64,000 bases of DNA, taken from contig CAYPXY010000016.1 in NCBI GenBank assembly GCA_964414815.1, forward strand, positions 18,601 to 82,600, in the 5' to 3' direction. Of this stretch, positions 52,022 through 62,193 are shown one piece after another. Position numbers and translations under genes: made by a program. Every line of letters starts with the position of its first letter. The stretch's first letter is position 1. Source of the DNA: Mariniblastus sp964414815. GTDB taxonomy: Bacteria; Planctomycetota; Planctomycetia; Pirellulales; Pirellulaceae. The notes beneath the pieces were generated by a model that was not told the origin of the DNA, ran no database searches, and worked only from the letters and a program-made list of their open reading frames with translations.

Positions 52022-55000
52022 ATGTCGATGAGTCGTTCGGCTACTTTCATTTTTCGTGGGCTGCTCGCGGTGTCGTTGATATCGGGGCTAAGCGGTTACT
52101 GCGGTGTAAGCAATGCACAAGGGCAGGAATCCGCTCAGAATTCCCGGATGGCGACTTTTGATTACGGTGGTGAGACCTACTTCGCGCTCAGCTTGGTGCC
52201 ACAAGACGTCATCGCCGTCGATCGCGCCTCCGACATCGTGGTCTTTGTCGACACGTCCGCCAGTCAGGTCGGTGAGTTCAAACTCGAATCCATCGAGACG
52301 CTGAAAAATTTCCTGAAGGATCTCAACGCGGACGACCGCGTCAAGATTTGCGCGATCGACCTCGATCCGATTCCGTTGACCGATGGCTTTGTCGCTCCGA
52401 ACAGCACTGAAATTCAACTTGCCATTCGCAATCTGGAAGAGCGCACTTCACTCGGAACCACTGATTTTGATTTGATGCTGGAAGCAGCCACGGATGAATT
52501 CAATGCAAGCCAAGGCAAGAATCGAAATGTGATCTACATCGGCGATGGCGTATCCAAAACCGGCACCACCCATTTGCTGAAGAAGCGAATTGCCAATCTC
52601 GTCAAGCAACAGATTTCGGTTTCGGGTTACCTCGTCGGCTCCAATCATAGTGTTGACCTGATGGCGACCCTGGCCAATCATACGGGCGGTAATCTGTATA
52701 TCAGTGCTGAAGAAAATGAAGGCAACGCAACGGAAGGTGCTCGCTATCTGGTTCAAACGATTCGCAGTTCTGTTTTCTGGCCATCCTCATCCCAGTTCGG
52801 TGAGAGTATTATCGCAGCCTATCCGGAACAAACACCGCCCCTGCGCGTAGGTCGGGATTCCATTCTGATTGGAACGCTTGGCGATCGAGCAACTTCTTCG
52901 ATCGAAATCGCGGGGGTCGTCGAAGGACAAACCAAAACTTGGAACTGGAACATCGCGCCAGAAGCCTCCGATATTGAATTTGCTTTCCTGCCTGCATTGC
53001 TCAAACAAGCTCGCACCGATCAAGGAGCGACGCTTCCTACGCTCGGATCTGCCGGATTGCGAGAAGTGAAGAGTCTGCTGAAGGATCAAGCCGAACAATA
53101 TGCCGCGTTGAGCAGCCAAGCACTGCTCAATGGTGAAAAAGAGTATGCCCAGGCACTGGCAGGTGCCGCGATCCTGGGAAATTCCGTGGATCCTCGATCT
53201 GAAATTCTGGCCCAGTCGGTCTCGTTTCCGACCCAAGGAAGTGCCAAACAGGATGATGACGATCCATTTGGTACCCCTGATCCGCAAGATCCAGGTAACG
53301 AACCGACTCAGAACGACCCATTTGGTGGAGAGGCTCTCCCCCAAGACAATCTATTTGGTGACGATGACCTGCCTCAAAAGGACGCCGATCCAGGCCAGAG
53401 TTCGCTGCCAGGAGAATCCAATAACAATCTACTGATCGAATCCGATGATGCAGGCAAGCTGACGTTGATCGGACAGGATGATTCAGTAAAGAACTTGCAT
53501 TTGCAGGAGCAAGCTCTGCAAAGTCAACAAGGAATCATGGATGAAGAATCCCGAGTCCGGATTCTCAATGAACGCGCTCGTAAGCAGATTGAATTCGAAC
53601 TGAAACGGGCGCGGGATGAAGTCCGCATCAATCCGGACGCCGCCATCGAGCGGATCAAGAACGTGATGGATGTCCTGGATCAAACTTCCGACCTGACCCC
53701 TTCGACTCGGCAGGATTTGCGATACTCCCTTGAATCCAGTCTGCTGTCGCTTCGTCAACGCAAACTGGAATTCGACGATCGCCGGGCTCGTGAAATCGAA
53801 CTGCAAGCGTCAGCGGATTATCAGCGGCAACGAGCCGTCCGCTTGCAACGTGACGAAGAAGTGATTGCTCAGCTACTGAGCCGCTTCAACAGCCTGATGA
53901 ACGAACGTAACTATGACGATGCTCTGGCCGTCAGCCAGACCGCCCTGGAAGCAGACTATCGCGACAACCCGCATGTTGCAGCAGCAGCCGAGACAGCTCG
54001 CGCATGGCGAAACTATGAGCGGCTCTATGATGTGCGCCAGCGCAAAGCGGCGGCATTCAACGAATGCCTCTATCTATCGGAAGTGGCTACCATCCCATTC
54101 CCCGATACCAACTGGATGGTCTATCCCGATCCCGAAGTATGGCGCCAAAAAGTGCTGCGACGGGCTCGATGGCAAGAAATTCGATTGTCGGGTAGCCCCA
54201 TCGAAGAAGATATTCTGCGAGCTCTCGAACAACCCGCTGACCTGAATTACGATGAGGTCGACTGGGAAGAAGTCCAGCGAGATTTGTACGAGAGGTTTGG
54301 CTTCAACATCGTCACCGACACAACCGCACGCGAAGACGGATTAGCCGATGGAGAGACCATTTCAATCAATCTCCGTGGTATCCGATTGAAGTTTGCCCTG
54401 AGGGAAATGCTCAAACAAAAGAACTCAACGTTCATTGTCCGGGATGAAGTTCTCCGCGTGATTTCACTCGATAACGTTGACGACGCTGAGTATCTGGTCA
54501 CCAACGTTTACAATGTTGGGGATCTTGTCGCTCCACGACGCGCGCCGATGGGCGGCGGTGGAATGGGAGGCATGGGAGGTGGCATGGGCGGAATGGGAGG
54601 TGGCATGGGCGGTATGGGAGGCATGGGCGGAATGGGAGGCATGGGCGGAATGGGAGGCGGGATGTTCTGCATTCAAAACGAAACCGGCCCCATCCGTCTA
54701 AACGTGGCTACCTCTCCCCTGAAAGACGAATCCATCTCAAATGATGCGGCAACGAAAGAATCCAAGGCAACCCCAGTCCAACGAATCGTTTTAGATACGA
54801 CCGCACTGGGCGGTACTTCCAATACAGAATCTGTCTGGAACCGGTATTTTGAACAGCACAAGGCAGTCAGTCCCGCAAACGTACGTGAGACGGTTCGCCA
54901 ACTGATGAACGAAGACAAGGCAACCGAAGTTGTTCATCTGATTAGTGCTGCGATTCGAAACGACCAACTACAACCCTGGATGTACGAGGCGATTACGTTG

Positions 55001-56218
55001 GCGATGCAAATTGCCGGACATCCCAAAAGTGAAATTGAACGGGCGGTGATGTCGACCATCGACCTCTCCGATGACCCCAGTGATCTCTTGTACACGGCCC
55101 AGTATCTGGCCGGAAACGGGATGGAGCGACGGGCATTGCGGATCCTGCGCGATATTACCCAAGCGAACCCGACGTTTGTCGAACCTTATGTCGTGGGTTT
55201 GCGAGCGGCAGAAAGAATTAAGGACATCGAAGGAACCCAATGGGCCACCTTGGGCATTCTGGCCAACGAGTGGCCTGAACATGCGGCTATCGTCCGCGAA
55301 GCAAAATACGCGGCGGACGGCGTTCGCATGAGCTTGAAGCAAAAGGGACAACTCGAAGAGCTGGAGGCCTATGAAACGGCACTGCTGGACTCCCAGGTTC
55401 GTGACTGTTACATCCTGGTCGAATGGACAGGTGATGCTGACCTCGATCTGTATGTTGCCGAGCCATCCGGTACGATCTGCTCGCGACTGGAACCACGAAC
55501 GACGGGCGGTGGGATTTATTTTGGTGATCGGTATTCATCCCGATCTGGAAACTCCGGAAAAATGTCAGAACGCTATGTACTTCCCAAGGGCTTTTCAGGC
55601 AATTATCAATTGCTGGTTCGCCGAGTATGGGGAGAAGTGACGTCCAACAAAGTGTCCGTGACCGTCTTTCATCACTATCGATCGCCTGAAGAAGGCAGTC
55701 TGACCCGCCAAGTCGATCTGGACGACAAAGGCGCAATCGTATTGTTCAACTTGGCCAATGGTCGCCGAACGGATTCACTGGAAGAACAAGCCATTCAGTC
55801 GATTGTGCGAAACCAAATCGCCAGGAATCAGTTGGTATTCGGTCAACAATTTCTACAGGAAAGCGGAACCGGCAGTGGCAGTGGGAGTGGCAACGGTGGT
55901 GGTATCGGTCCTGGCAACGGTGGCTTTGGAGGTCAAGGAGACTTCAGTAATTTGTTGTTTAGACGACCCGTGGGCTACCAACCTCAAATTTCTCAAATTC
56001 CTGAAGGTGGTGGTATGACGATTAATCACGTTGCGACTTCGGATCGCCTGCATGTGATTATCAGTATCTCCCCATTCTTCCAACAGGTCAGTTCGGTTGC
56101 CACTTTCAATATCTTCGGAGATGCCGACACCGCGGGAGGCTTGGGCGGGGGTGGTGGAGGTGGCTTGGGCGGCGGGGGTGGAGGTGGCTTGGGCGGGGGT
56201 GGTGGAGGTATTTTCTAA
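52022..56218 (+). CDS. Large secreted VWA protein with STN-like, TPR-like and Gly-rich segments
   Basis: A protein of about 1398 residues from ATG 52022, which has GGAG 8 nt before it. Signal peptide about 1-33. A von Willebrand A domain (about 65-230) has the metal site DTSAS and NRNVIYIGDGVS. An acidic Asp/Pro-rich linker and a long charged coiled coil follow (about 400-680). Next comes an STN/secretin-like module (about 745-830: YERFGFNIVTDTTAREDG; INLRGIRLKFALREMLKQK), a Met-Gly repeat (about 845-880, MGGMGGG units), helical repeats and a beta-rich domain (YILVEWTGDADLDLYVAEPS). The C-terminus is Gly-rich (LGGGGGGG). The order suggests an envelope or surface protein complex; the role is unknown. 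Confidence 0.82.
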   Translation: MSMSRSATFIFRGLLAVSLISGLSGYCGVSNAQGQESAQNSRMATFDYGGETYFALSLVPQDVIAVDRASDIVVFVDTSASQVGEFKLESIETLKNFLKDLNADDRVKICAIDLDPIPLTDGFVAPNSTEIQLAIRNLEERTSLGTTDFDLMLEAATDEFNASQGKNRNVIYIGDGVSKTGTTHLLKKRIANLVKQQISVSGYLVGSNHSVDLMATLANHTGGNLYISAEENEGNATEGARYLVQTIRSSVFWPSSSQFGESIIAAYPEQTPPLRVGRDSILIGTLGDRATSSIEIAGVVEGQTKTWNWNIAPEASDIEFAFLPALLKQARTDQGATLPTLGSAGLREVKSLLKDQAEQYAALSSQALLNGEKEYAQALAGAAILGNSVDPRSEILAQSVSFPTQGSAKQDDDDPFGTPDPQDPGNEPTQNDPFGGEALPQDNLFGDDDLPQKDADPGQSSLPGESNNNLLIESDDAGKLTLIGQDDSVKNLHLQEQALQSQQGIMDEESRVRILNERARKQIEFELKRARDEVRINPDAAIERIKNVMDVLDQTSDLTPSTRQDLRYSLESSLLSLRQRKLEFDDRRAREIELQASADYQRQRAVRLQRDEEVIAQLLSRFNSLMNERNYDDALAVSQTALEADYRDNPHVAAAAETARAWRNYERLYDVRQRKAAAFNECLYLSEVATIPFPDTNWMVYPDPEVWRQKVLRRARWQEIRLSGSPIEEDILRALEQPADLNYDEVDWEEVQRDLYERFGFNIVTDTTAREDGLADGETISINLRGIRLKFALREMLKQKNSTFIVRDEVLRVISLDNVDDAEYLVTNVYNVGDLVAPRRAPMGGGGMGGMGGGMGGMGGGMGGMGGMGGMGGMGGMGGGMFCIQNETGPIRLNVATSPLKDESISNDAATKESKATPVQRIVLDTTALGGTSNTESVWNRYFEQHKAVSPANVRETVRQLMNEDKATEVVHLISAAIRNDQLQPWMYEAITLAMQIAGHPKSEIERAVMSTIDLSDDPSDLLYTAQYLAGNGMERRALRILRDITQANPTFVEPYVVGLRAAERIKDIEGTQWATLGILANEWPEHAAIVREAKYAADGVRMSLKQKGQLEELEAYETALLDSQVRDCYILVEWTGDADLDLYVAEPSGTICSRLEPRTTGGGIYFGDRYSSRSGNSGKMSERYVLPKGFSGNYQLLVRRVWGEVTSNKVSVTVFHHYRSPEEGSLTRQVDLDDKGAIVLFNLANGRRTDSLEEQAIQSIVRNQIARNQLVFGQQFLQESGTGSGSGSGNGGGIGPGNGGFGGQGDFSNLLFRRPVGYQPQISQIPEGGGMTINHVATSDRLHVIISISPFFQQVSSVATFNIFGDADTAGGLGGGGGGGLGGGGGGGLGGGGGGIF

Positions 56219-56266
56219 GCACCTCAATCACCATCCGCTTGCTTTGAACAAAAGCTAAATTGAAAT

Positions 56267-56299
56267 AAAGGCCGTTTTCGAAATGAAAACGGCCTTTTT
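56267..56299 (+). terminator. Rho-independent terminator of the VWA gene
   Basis: A 13-bp perfect stem AAAGGCCGTTTTC (56267-56279) and GAAAACGGCCTTT (56285-56297), loop GAAAT, ends in a T-run. It lies 48 nt after the stop. Confidence 0.92.
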
Positions 56300-56576
56300 C
56301 AGTAATCGATGAACAAGAATCCCAAATCCGTTGTCCAGCAATTCCTGGTAACCTATGAAATTGTCGAAAAACCTTGGAATCATCGCATACGGCAATTAAC
56401 TTTAACAATTCTTCCAGCCCCTGAATCATCGAAAAATCTGATCCACAACACCGAAAATCATCAGAATTTGCCCAAAATGCATTCTCTGGCTTGCCGTTCC
56501 ACTTTCCCGTGGGTACGCTTGTAGGCGGACGGAATTGCGGACGCTTAAACCATTCTTGATTGATCGAAAACCTGGG

Positions 56577-57524
56577 ATGAAGACCATGGCTCAAAAAACT
56601 GGCATTCGTCGTCGTGACTCCGGCTTCACCCTGGTGGAACTACTGGTGGTCATCGCAATTATCGGGTTGTTGATGGCCATGCTCCTTCCCGCCGTTCAGT
56701 CCGTCCGGGAAGCGGCCCGACGAACGACCTGTCTGAACCATTTGAAACAGCTTGGCATCGCCTTCCACAACTACGAGGGGGCGACCATGCGGATCCCTCC
56801 TTCCCGGGGTGCGGATGAGTTTCTGACCTGGCCTGTCTACTTGATGCCTTATCTGGAGCAGGGAAATCTCGCGAGCCTGCTGGACCTGAAGTCGCCTTAT
56901 TTCGTTCAGGACAACGAGGCGGTCAAGCACCCCATGCCAGAAATGTTCTGTCCCAGCCGAACCTTGCGTTTTTCGCAAGTCAGCATTGAAGAAGGAAAGG
57001 ACGGTCCGCTCGGTGCGTGCGGTGATTACGCCGGCAACGCAGGAACCTCACGTTATTTTCCCGGTGACTGGTGGGCGATGTTTGAACATCCGGTGGACGG
57101 CGTGATCAATTCAGGCTTTGCTCAGGACAATCCGGTTTCTGGAATCACGTTAACTAATGGCGGCGTCGGTCGATACAGGTTTAACCATATTGAGGACGGA
57201 CTCTCCAACACGTTTTTTGTTGGAGAGAAGTATGTCAGCGTTTACGGCGCCCAGAAAGGCGGCGGCTGGGGGGACGGATGTATCTACAACGGTGATGAGC
57301 CGGAAGCCTTTATGCGAATCGGGGGCTACGGGATGGGAATCGCCGAAAGCGAAAACTTACCTATGTCCCCCGGAGAGTATCCGGTCTTTGGTAGCGCTCA
57401 CCCAGGAGTTTGCTTGTTCCTGATTGGCGATAGCTCGGTTCGCCCGATCAACAAATCGCTGGATGCGGAAACGCTCTATCGTCTGTGTTCTCGAATTGAC
57501 GGCGAGCCTGTCACTCTGGATTAA
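56577..57524 (+). CDS. DUF1559 pseudopilin (type II secretion-like)
   Basis: A protein of about 315 residues with a class III signal: RRRDSGFTLVELLVVIAIIG (cleavage after Gly, Phe+1, Glu+5), then LLPAVQSVREAARRTTCLNH, the diagnostic DUF1559 pattern of planctomycetes. The C-terminal part has the family's FVGEKYVSVY and a late HPGVCLFLIGDSSVRPI block near the end. ATG 56577 and ATG 56586 are candidate starts; the open frame extends to a TTG at 56535. Planctomycetes carry dozens of such genes. The next gene starts 1 nt after its stop, so it may lead the glycosyltransferase operon. Confidence 0.93.
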   Translation: MKTMAQKTGIRRRDSGFTLVELLVVIAIIGLLMAMLLPAVQSVREAARRTTCLNHLKQLGIAFHNYEGATMRIPPSRGADEFLTWPVYLMPYLEQGNLASLLDLKSPYFVQDNEAVKHPMPEMFCPSRTLRFSQVSIEEGKDGPLGACGDYAGNAGTSRYFPGDWWAMFEHPVDGVINSGFAQDNPVSGITLTNGGVGRYRFNHIEDGLSNTFFVGEKYVSVYGAQKGGGWGDGCIYNGDEPEAFMRIGGYGMGIAESENLPMSPGEYPVFGSAHPGVCLFLIGDSSVRPINKSLDAETLYRLCSRIDGEPVTLD

Positions 57525-57525
57525 C

Positions 57526-58887
57526 ATGAACCGGTCATCCGCCTATTTTGTCGGGCTGGACTCCGAAGTCCAGCACCACGCGGCTCCCTTTGCCGACCGA
57601 CTGAGCCTGAAAATCGTCCCCCCCGAAGAAGTGGTGCGAGTCGCTCAGCCGGGTGACATCGCTATTTTTTATTCCGAACATTTTGACCGATTCCGGCACG
57701 CGATCCACTGCCTCAAGCAACATCAGGTTGCCACACTCTACCTGGTCGATGGCATTCTGGAGTGGCGAAACGCATGGGAAAACAGGCCCGACGAACCGGC
57801 TTGCCCGTTCACCATGCGCCCGGTTCTGTGCCACAAAGTCGCCTGCATCGGTCCGTCACAAGTCCGCGCGCTGGGCCATTGGGGGAACGCAGGAAAAACA
57901 GAATTGACGGGTATTCCCCGATTTGACCGATTGGCCGGTTTACAAACAAGCCGCCGGAACTCAGACGATCCCTTCCGTATTTTGGTAATGACGGCAAAGT
58001 TTCCAGGCTTTACCTCGGAACAAATGGACCGAACCAAACAAAGCCTGCTCGATCTCAAGCACTGGTTTGAACGAAACACGAGCTTGATCGTACAACATCA
58101 GAAACGTGAACTCAAAGTGGGTTGGCGCCTCACCGGCGAACTGGATCGGGAGCTTGGCGTCACGAATGAACTGAACGACCTGAGCGGAACCGAACTGATT
58201 GACCAACTCCTCCATTCAGATGCCGTGATCTCCACGCCGTCCACGGCGATGCTCGAGGCGATGGTACTGGGATTGCCGGTTGCGTCACTGGACTACCACC
58301 CCGGTCCTTCGTATCTCCAGACGGCATGGACCATCGATCGCCACGAAGTGATCGGCTCCGTCGTCCAAGAGTTGATCCACCCGCCCGAGCCGAAAATGCA
58401 CTTCCAGTCAATGCAGTTGCACGATGCTTTAGTGTTTGCCCCGCACGGACCATCGAACAACGTCACGACGGCCACCGATCGCTTGGTTGATCTCGTCAGT
58501 GAGATGCAGAAAATTGCCTCCGAACACATTGCCAGCCAGCAACTCCTTTCGTTTCCAGACCGAATCTTGCCGCCCTTGCAGAACGCCATCGTCCCTTTCA
58601 ACCATTCGAAAATGTATCCGCTGCGAGACGAGTTTCGAGAGGACAACCAGGTGTTACTACAATCGGAACTGGCTCACGCTCGCCGCGAGATCGAGTTTCT
58701 CCAGCGCGAGTTGGCGCAGGCAAAGTCAGAACTGAAACAGGCGCACACCATTTTTGAACAGATTCACCAACACCCGGTTGCCGGGCCAATCGTGCGAATG
58801 CGCCAAAAGTTTATCGACTGGTTCGCATCGAGAGAGAGCGCATCGAGAGAGAGCCAGCGTTTTGCCAGAGATCGAAGAAACATTTGA
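57526..58887 (+). CDS. GT-B-like glycosyltransferase with C-terminal coiled coil
   Basis: A protein of 453 residues from ATG 57526. The fold looks like the CDP-glycerol/UDP-GlcNAc-epimerase-like GT-B group: PFRILVMTAKFPGFT opens a Rossmann half, and LLHSDAVISTPSTAMLEAMV then LGLPVASLDY matches the donor-site serine/threonine patch. The last 90 residues are coiled coil (RREIEFLQRELAQAKSELKQ) ending in a basic tail with a duplicated ASRES segment from a direct repeat at about 58827-58852. Acceptor unknown. Starts 1 nt after the DUF1559 stop. Confidence 0.7.
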   Translation: MNRSSAYFVGLDSEVQHHAAPFADRLSLKIVPPEEVVRVAQPGDIAIFYSEHFDRFRHAIHCLKQHQVATLYLVDGILEWRNAWENRPDEPACPFTMRPVLCHKVACIGPSQVRALGHWGNAGKTELTGIPRFDRLAGLQTSRRNSDDPFRILVMTAKFPGFTSEQMDRTKQSLLDLKHWFERNTSLIVQHQKRELKVGWRLTGELDRELGVTNELNDLSGTELIDQLLHSDAVISTPSTAMLEAMVLGLPVASLDYHPGPSYLQTAWTIDRHEVIGSVVQELIHPPEPKMHFQSMQLHDALVFAPHGPSNNVTTATDRLVDLVSEMQKIASEHIASQQLLSFPDRILPPLQNAIVPFNHSKMYPLRDEFREDNQVLLQSELAHARREIEFLQRELAQAKSELKQAHTIFEQIHQHPVAGPIVRMRQKFIDWFASRESASRESQRFARDRRNI

Positions 58888-58901
58888 CGTAACCCTACCC
58901 C

Positions 58902-59963
58902 GTGATTGAACAGCCACTTTTAACGACGCCCCGATCCCTTTCGTCGTCTCGACTCGACGAACCGGTCGTGTTGTGCGCGGCGGACGATCACTATGTCCGG
59001 CCATTGGCAGTGACGCTTCACTCGGCGGCCAGTCACCTTCGCCCGGGCAATCATCTGCATGTCCTGTTGATGGATGGCGGGATCTCGGAATCGAACCAAG
59101 TTGCTCTCAAGGAAACGCTTGCCGGTCTGCCAGTTTCCATCCACTGGATCACCCCCGACCGCAATGAAGTTTCCGACTTGGGAATTTCACATCACATCAC
59201 CCACACCGCCTACTTTCGATTGCTGGCAGCGCGACTGGTTCCGCGAACAGTCGAGAAGGTGATCTATCTCGACTCCGACGTGCTGCTGCTGGACGATGTG
59301 TCGGAACTCTGGTCGCTGGACGTTGAACCGCACTATTGCCTTGCCGCAACCGACATTGCCTGTCCGTATGTGGATGCTTACTCAGCGTTACGGCAACGCC
59401 GGAAAGCGATTCCCTATCTGGCATCGACGTGTCCCATTCCCAACTGGCGGGAACTTAAACTCGATGGATCGCAGCCCTATTTCAACAGTGGGGTGATGGT
59501 CCTGAATTTGCGACGCTGGCGTGATGAACAGGTCGAACAACGACTGCTGCAATGCTTGCGCGACCATGCGGAACATGTCTGGTGCTGGGATCAGTACGCG
59601 CTGAACGTCGTGTTTGCAAAGCAGTGGAAATCGTTGCCGCCGCGCTGGAATCAGGGAGCGCATTTATTTGAATATCCTGATGAATCGTACAGTCCGATCG
59701 ATCCCGCCGATTTCCGGGAAATGCGAGACAATCCGGCGCTGGTCCACTTTACGACCGAGTTCAAACCCTGGTCGCACAAGCCGTATCATCCGCTGCGCGA
59801 GCGTTGGTACGACGGCTTGGATGAAACCGCGTTTGCCAACTGGCGACCTGCCACCCCACCCTTCTCACTGCGCAACTGGTGGACCGCTCGCGCCATTCAT
59901 TGGGTTCGTCAAGCAACCATTCGATACCGAAAATTGCGTGTTTGGGGGATGGGTTCGCAATGA
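58902..59963 (+). CDS. Glycosyltransferase family 8 protein
   Basis: A 353-residue retaining GT-A transferase related to LgtC/glycogenin. Motifs: VVLCAADDHYVRPLAVTLHS (nucleotide-sugar site), the metal-binding DSD in KVIYLDSDVLLLDDVSEL, PYFNSGVMVLNLRRWRD and the C-terminal LVHFTTEFKPWSH region. GTG 58902 is the start. Its stop overlaps the next ATG (ATGA). Likely adds a hexose to a surface glycan. Confidence 0.88.
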   Translation: MIEQPLLTTPRSLSSSRLDEPVVLCAADDHYVRPLAVTLHSAASHLRPGNHLHVLLMDGGISESNQVALKETLAGLPVSIHWITPDRNEVSDLGISHHITHTAYFRLLAARLVPRTVEKVIYLDSDVLLLDDVSELWSLDVEPHYCLAATDIACPYVDAYSALRQRRKAIPYLASTCPIPNWRELKLDGSQPYFNSGVMVLNLRRWRDEQVEQRLLQCLRDHAEHVWCWDQYALNVVFAKQWKSLPPRWNQGAHLFEYPDESYSPIDPADFREMRDNPALVHFTTEFKPWSHKPYHPLRERWYDGLDETAFANWRPATPPFSLRNWWTARAIHWVRQATIRYRKLRVWGMGSQ

Positions 59964-60922
59964 CTTCGATGGACAAAACGGTGATATCGCCTGAACCGTT
60001 ATCGAACGGATCGCGAGCATTGCGCGATCACGCCGAATCGAGGTCAGTCTCTGACCCAACGGTGCAACAGCCCTGGCTGACCATCTTCTCGATCCCCAAG
60101 CCGTTCGACCGACAAACAACGGTTATTCAAACGAACGCGATTGCATCCTGGAAGCAATTGTCTCCTCATGCAGAAATCATTCTGATCGGCGATGAACAGG
60201 GCGTTTCCGAGTGTGCCACAGAATGGGGAGCCAAACATTTTCCTCAATGTGAGCGAAACGCACAGGGCACACCGCTGCTCAGTTCTGCTTTTGAAATTGC
60301 TCATCGCGAGTCGACGTCGCCCTTGTTGATGTATTGCAATTGCGATGTCATTCTGTTTGCCGACCTGATTTCTGTACTCCACGGCTTGATGCGATCAGAA
60401 CTAAGCCGATTCGTCGCCTATGGACGCCGAACCGACTTGAGTATCGATCAGGAAATCAACTTCAATGCCGCTGATTCCATGAACGCACTGAAATTGAAAT
60501 GCAGGAAACAAGGCGTGCCGGCGTCGATTGTCTGCAAGGAGTATTTCGCCTTTCGACGCGAGACTTTCAACTCAATTCCACCATTTGCCGTCGGGCGCGG
60601 CAACTGGGATAACTGGATGATTCAGTCATCGAAACAGCGCGACATCCCGGTCGTTGATCTTTCAAGCTGTGTTACGGCGGTTCATCAGAATCACAACTAC
60701 GCTCATGTAGGTCATAGTCGCTGGAAATGCTATGTCGCGGGTGATGAAGCCCGCGAGAATCAACGTCTGGCTGGTGGGAAACACCTGGTGACCGGATCAA
60801 CCCCGACCTGGAAATTCAACGGAAAGTCACTCAGGAAGGTCCCCTGCAGTCACCTGAACCTGGCATTTTGGACGGACAGCTTCCGATTTCTGAGGCTGGT
60901 CAAGAAACTGGTGATTGGCTAA
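59960..60922 (+). CDS. GT-A-like glycosyltransferase
   Basis: A protein of 320 residues from ATG 59960. Recognisable segments: LTIFSIPKPFDRQTTVIQTN, SWKQLSPHAEIILIGDEQGV and LLMYCNCDVILFADLISVL, where NCD stands in the place of a DxD metal motif. The centre (FRRETFNSIPPFAVGRGNWD) fits an acceptor-side loop. No exact CAZy family is claimed. Both ends overlap neighbours (ATGA before, TAATG after), so it belongs to the same operon. Possible polysaccharide or glycoprotein role. Confidence 0.68.
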   Translation: MTSMDKTVISPEPLSNGSRALRDHAESRSVSDPTVQQPWLTIFSIPKPFDRQTTVIQTNAIASWKQLSPHAEIILIGDEQGVSECATEWGAKHFPQCERNAQGTPLLSSAFEIAHRESTSPLLMYCNCDVILFADLISVLHGLMRSELSRFVAYGRRTDLSIDQEINFNAADSMNALKLKCRKQGVPASIVCKEYFAFRRETFNSIPPFAVGRGNWDNWMIQSSKQRDIPVVDLSSCVTAVHQNHNYAHVGHSRWKCYVAGDEARENQRLAGGKHLVTGSTPTWKFNGKSLRKVPCSHLNLAFWTDSFRFLRLVKKLVIG

Positions 60923-62193
60923 TGCTCGGAGCAGCAATTTTTTTCTCGATCATTTTACTGATCGCGGCGTTGGTTCAGTTGACCATTGCCGCGATTTTCT
61001 ATCGTGATTTCCTGACGAGGACCGCAGACCGATTGCCCAACGACAGCCCCCATCGCGCGGCAATCTTGATGAGTGTTCGCGGTTGCGATCCATCCTTTGA
61101 GCGATCATTGACCAATCTTCTCCAGCAGGATTATCGGAACTACGAAGTCCATCTGGTGATCGATCACCACACCGATCCGGCCTGGCAAACCGCACTGGAT
61201 GTCAAATCCGGTTTTGATCCGGATCATCGGCTGTTTATTCACGAACTGCAAAATCCGGAACGGACTTGCGGACTTAAATGCAGTGCGTTGATTCAGGGAC
61301 TGAAGAAACTTTCACCCGATATCCAGTACGTCGCAACGACGGACTCGGATGTGACCACGCACTCGACCTGGCTGGCAGAACTGATTGCGCCTCTCGAACG
61401 CGATCCGTCCATTGGCCTGACGATGGGCGCTCAGTGGTTCGAACCGCCTGCGCCAGCGACCCTCGGTGCGTTGGTACGAAGCGCGTGGAATGCCGGAGCG
61501 ATGGTGTTTGCCGTTCACTTCCGCAATCCCTGGGCCGGATCGATGGCGATGCGTCTGGTGGACATCAAGCGAGGAAATTTCGCCCAGACCTGGCGAGATT
61601 CGATGGTCGATGACGGCCCGATGTCCTTGCTGATTTCCCAACTGGGACTCAAGCGTCATTTCTGTCCTTCGTTGATCATGGTCAATCAGGAGAATTGCTC
61701 GTTCGGCTACGCCCATCGATGGGTCACGCGAATGCTCACCTGGTCCAAACTGTATGAACCGACATTTTATCTGTCGATTTTGCATGCCCTGTTCAGCAAT
61801 CTTGTGATGTTGGCGACCTTTTTATTTTTCTTCGCCGGGATGGCAACCGGCAGTCACTCGATGACCGCCGTCACGGTGACCAGTCTGATTTCAAGCGGCG
61901 TGCTGTCCGTGGCGGCTTACCTGTGTTCGCGAGGAGTGGTCCGGCGAAGCTGCGAACTGTCAGAAAGAAAGTTGGCAGCCTTGAAATCGTCTCGACTGGC
62001 GACGCTGTGGATCACCGTCCCCGTAACCCAGTTTCTTTATCTGGTCTCGTGTGTTTCCGCTTGTTTCAAAAAACAGATTCAGTGGCGAGGCATCCGATAT
62101 GTACTGAGAAAATGGAACGACATCGACCTGATAGACTACCAGCCGTTTATCCAGACGGAATCCAATCGTTCCAAATCGAATCATTCGATTTAA
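60922..62193 (+). CDS. Membrane glycosyltransferase family 2 (HpnI/ceramide-glucosyltransferase-like)
   Basis: A protein of 423 residues from ATG 60922 (TAATG overlap). N-terminal membrane helix (about 3-28). The GT2 core has AAILMSVRGCDPSFERSLTN, NYEVHLVIDHHTDPAWQT and the metal motif VATTDSDVTTHSTWLAELIA. MVDDGPMSLLISQLGLKRHF (catalytic DD), then YAHRWVTRMLTWSKLYEPTF, replaces the QxxRW acceptor motif and resembles the HpnI/ceramide type. Two or three C-terminal helices follow. Probably a lipid-linked acceptor. It converges on the CPBP gene with a 4-nt overlap. Confidence 0.82.
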   Translation: MLGAAIFFSIILLIAALVQLTIAAIFYRDFLTRTADRLPNDSPHRAAILMSVRGCDPSFERSLTNLLQQDYRNYEVHLVIDHHTDPAWQTALDVKSGFDPDHRLFIHELQNPERTCGLKCSALIQGLKKLSPDIQYVATTDSDVTTHSTWLAELIAPLERDPSIGLTMGAQWFEPPAPATLGALVRSAWNAGAMVFAVHFRNPWAGSMAMRLVDIKRGNFAQTWRDSMVDDGPMSLLISQLGLKRHFCPSLIMVNQENCSFGYAHRWVTRMLTWSKLYEPTFYLSILHALFSNLVMLATFLFFFAGMATGSHSMTAVTVTSLISSGVLSVAAYLCSRGVVRRSCELSERKLAALKSSRLATLWITVPVTQFLYLVSCVSACFKKQIQWRGIRYVLRKWNDIDLIDYQPFIQTESNRSKSNHSI

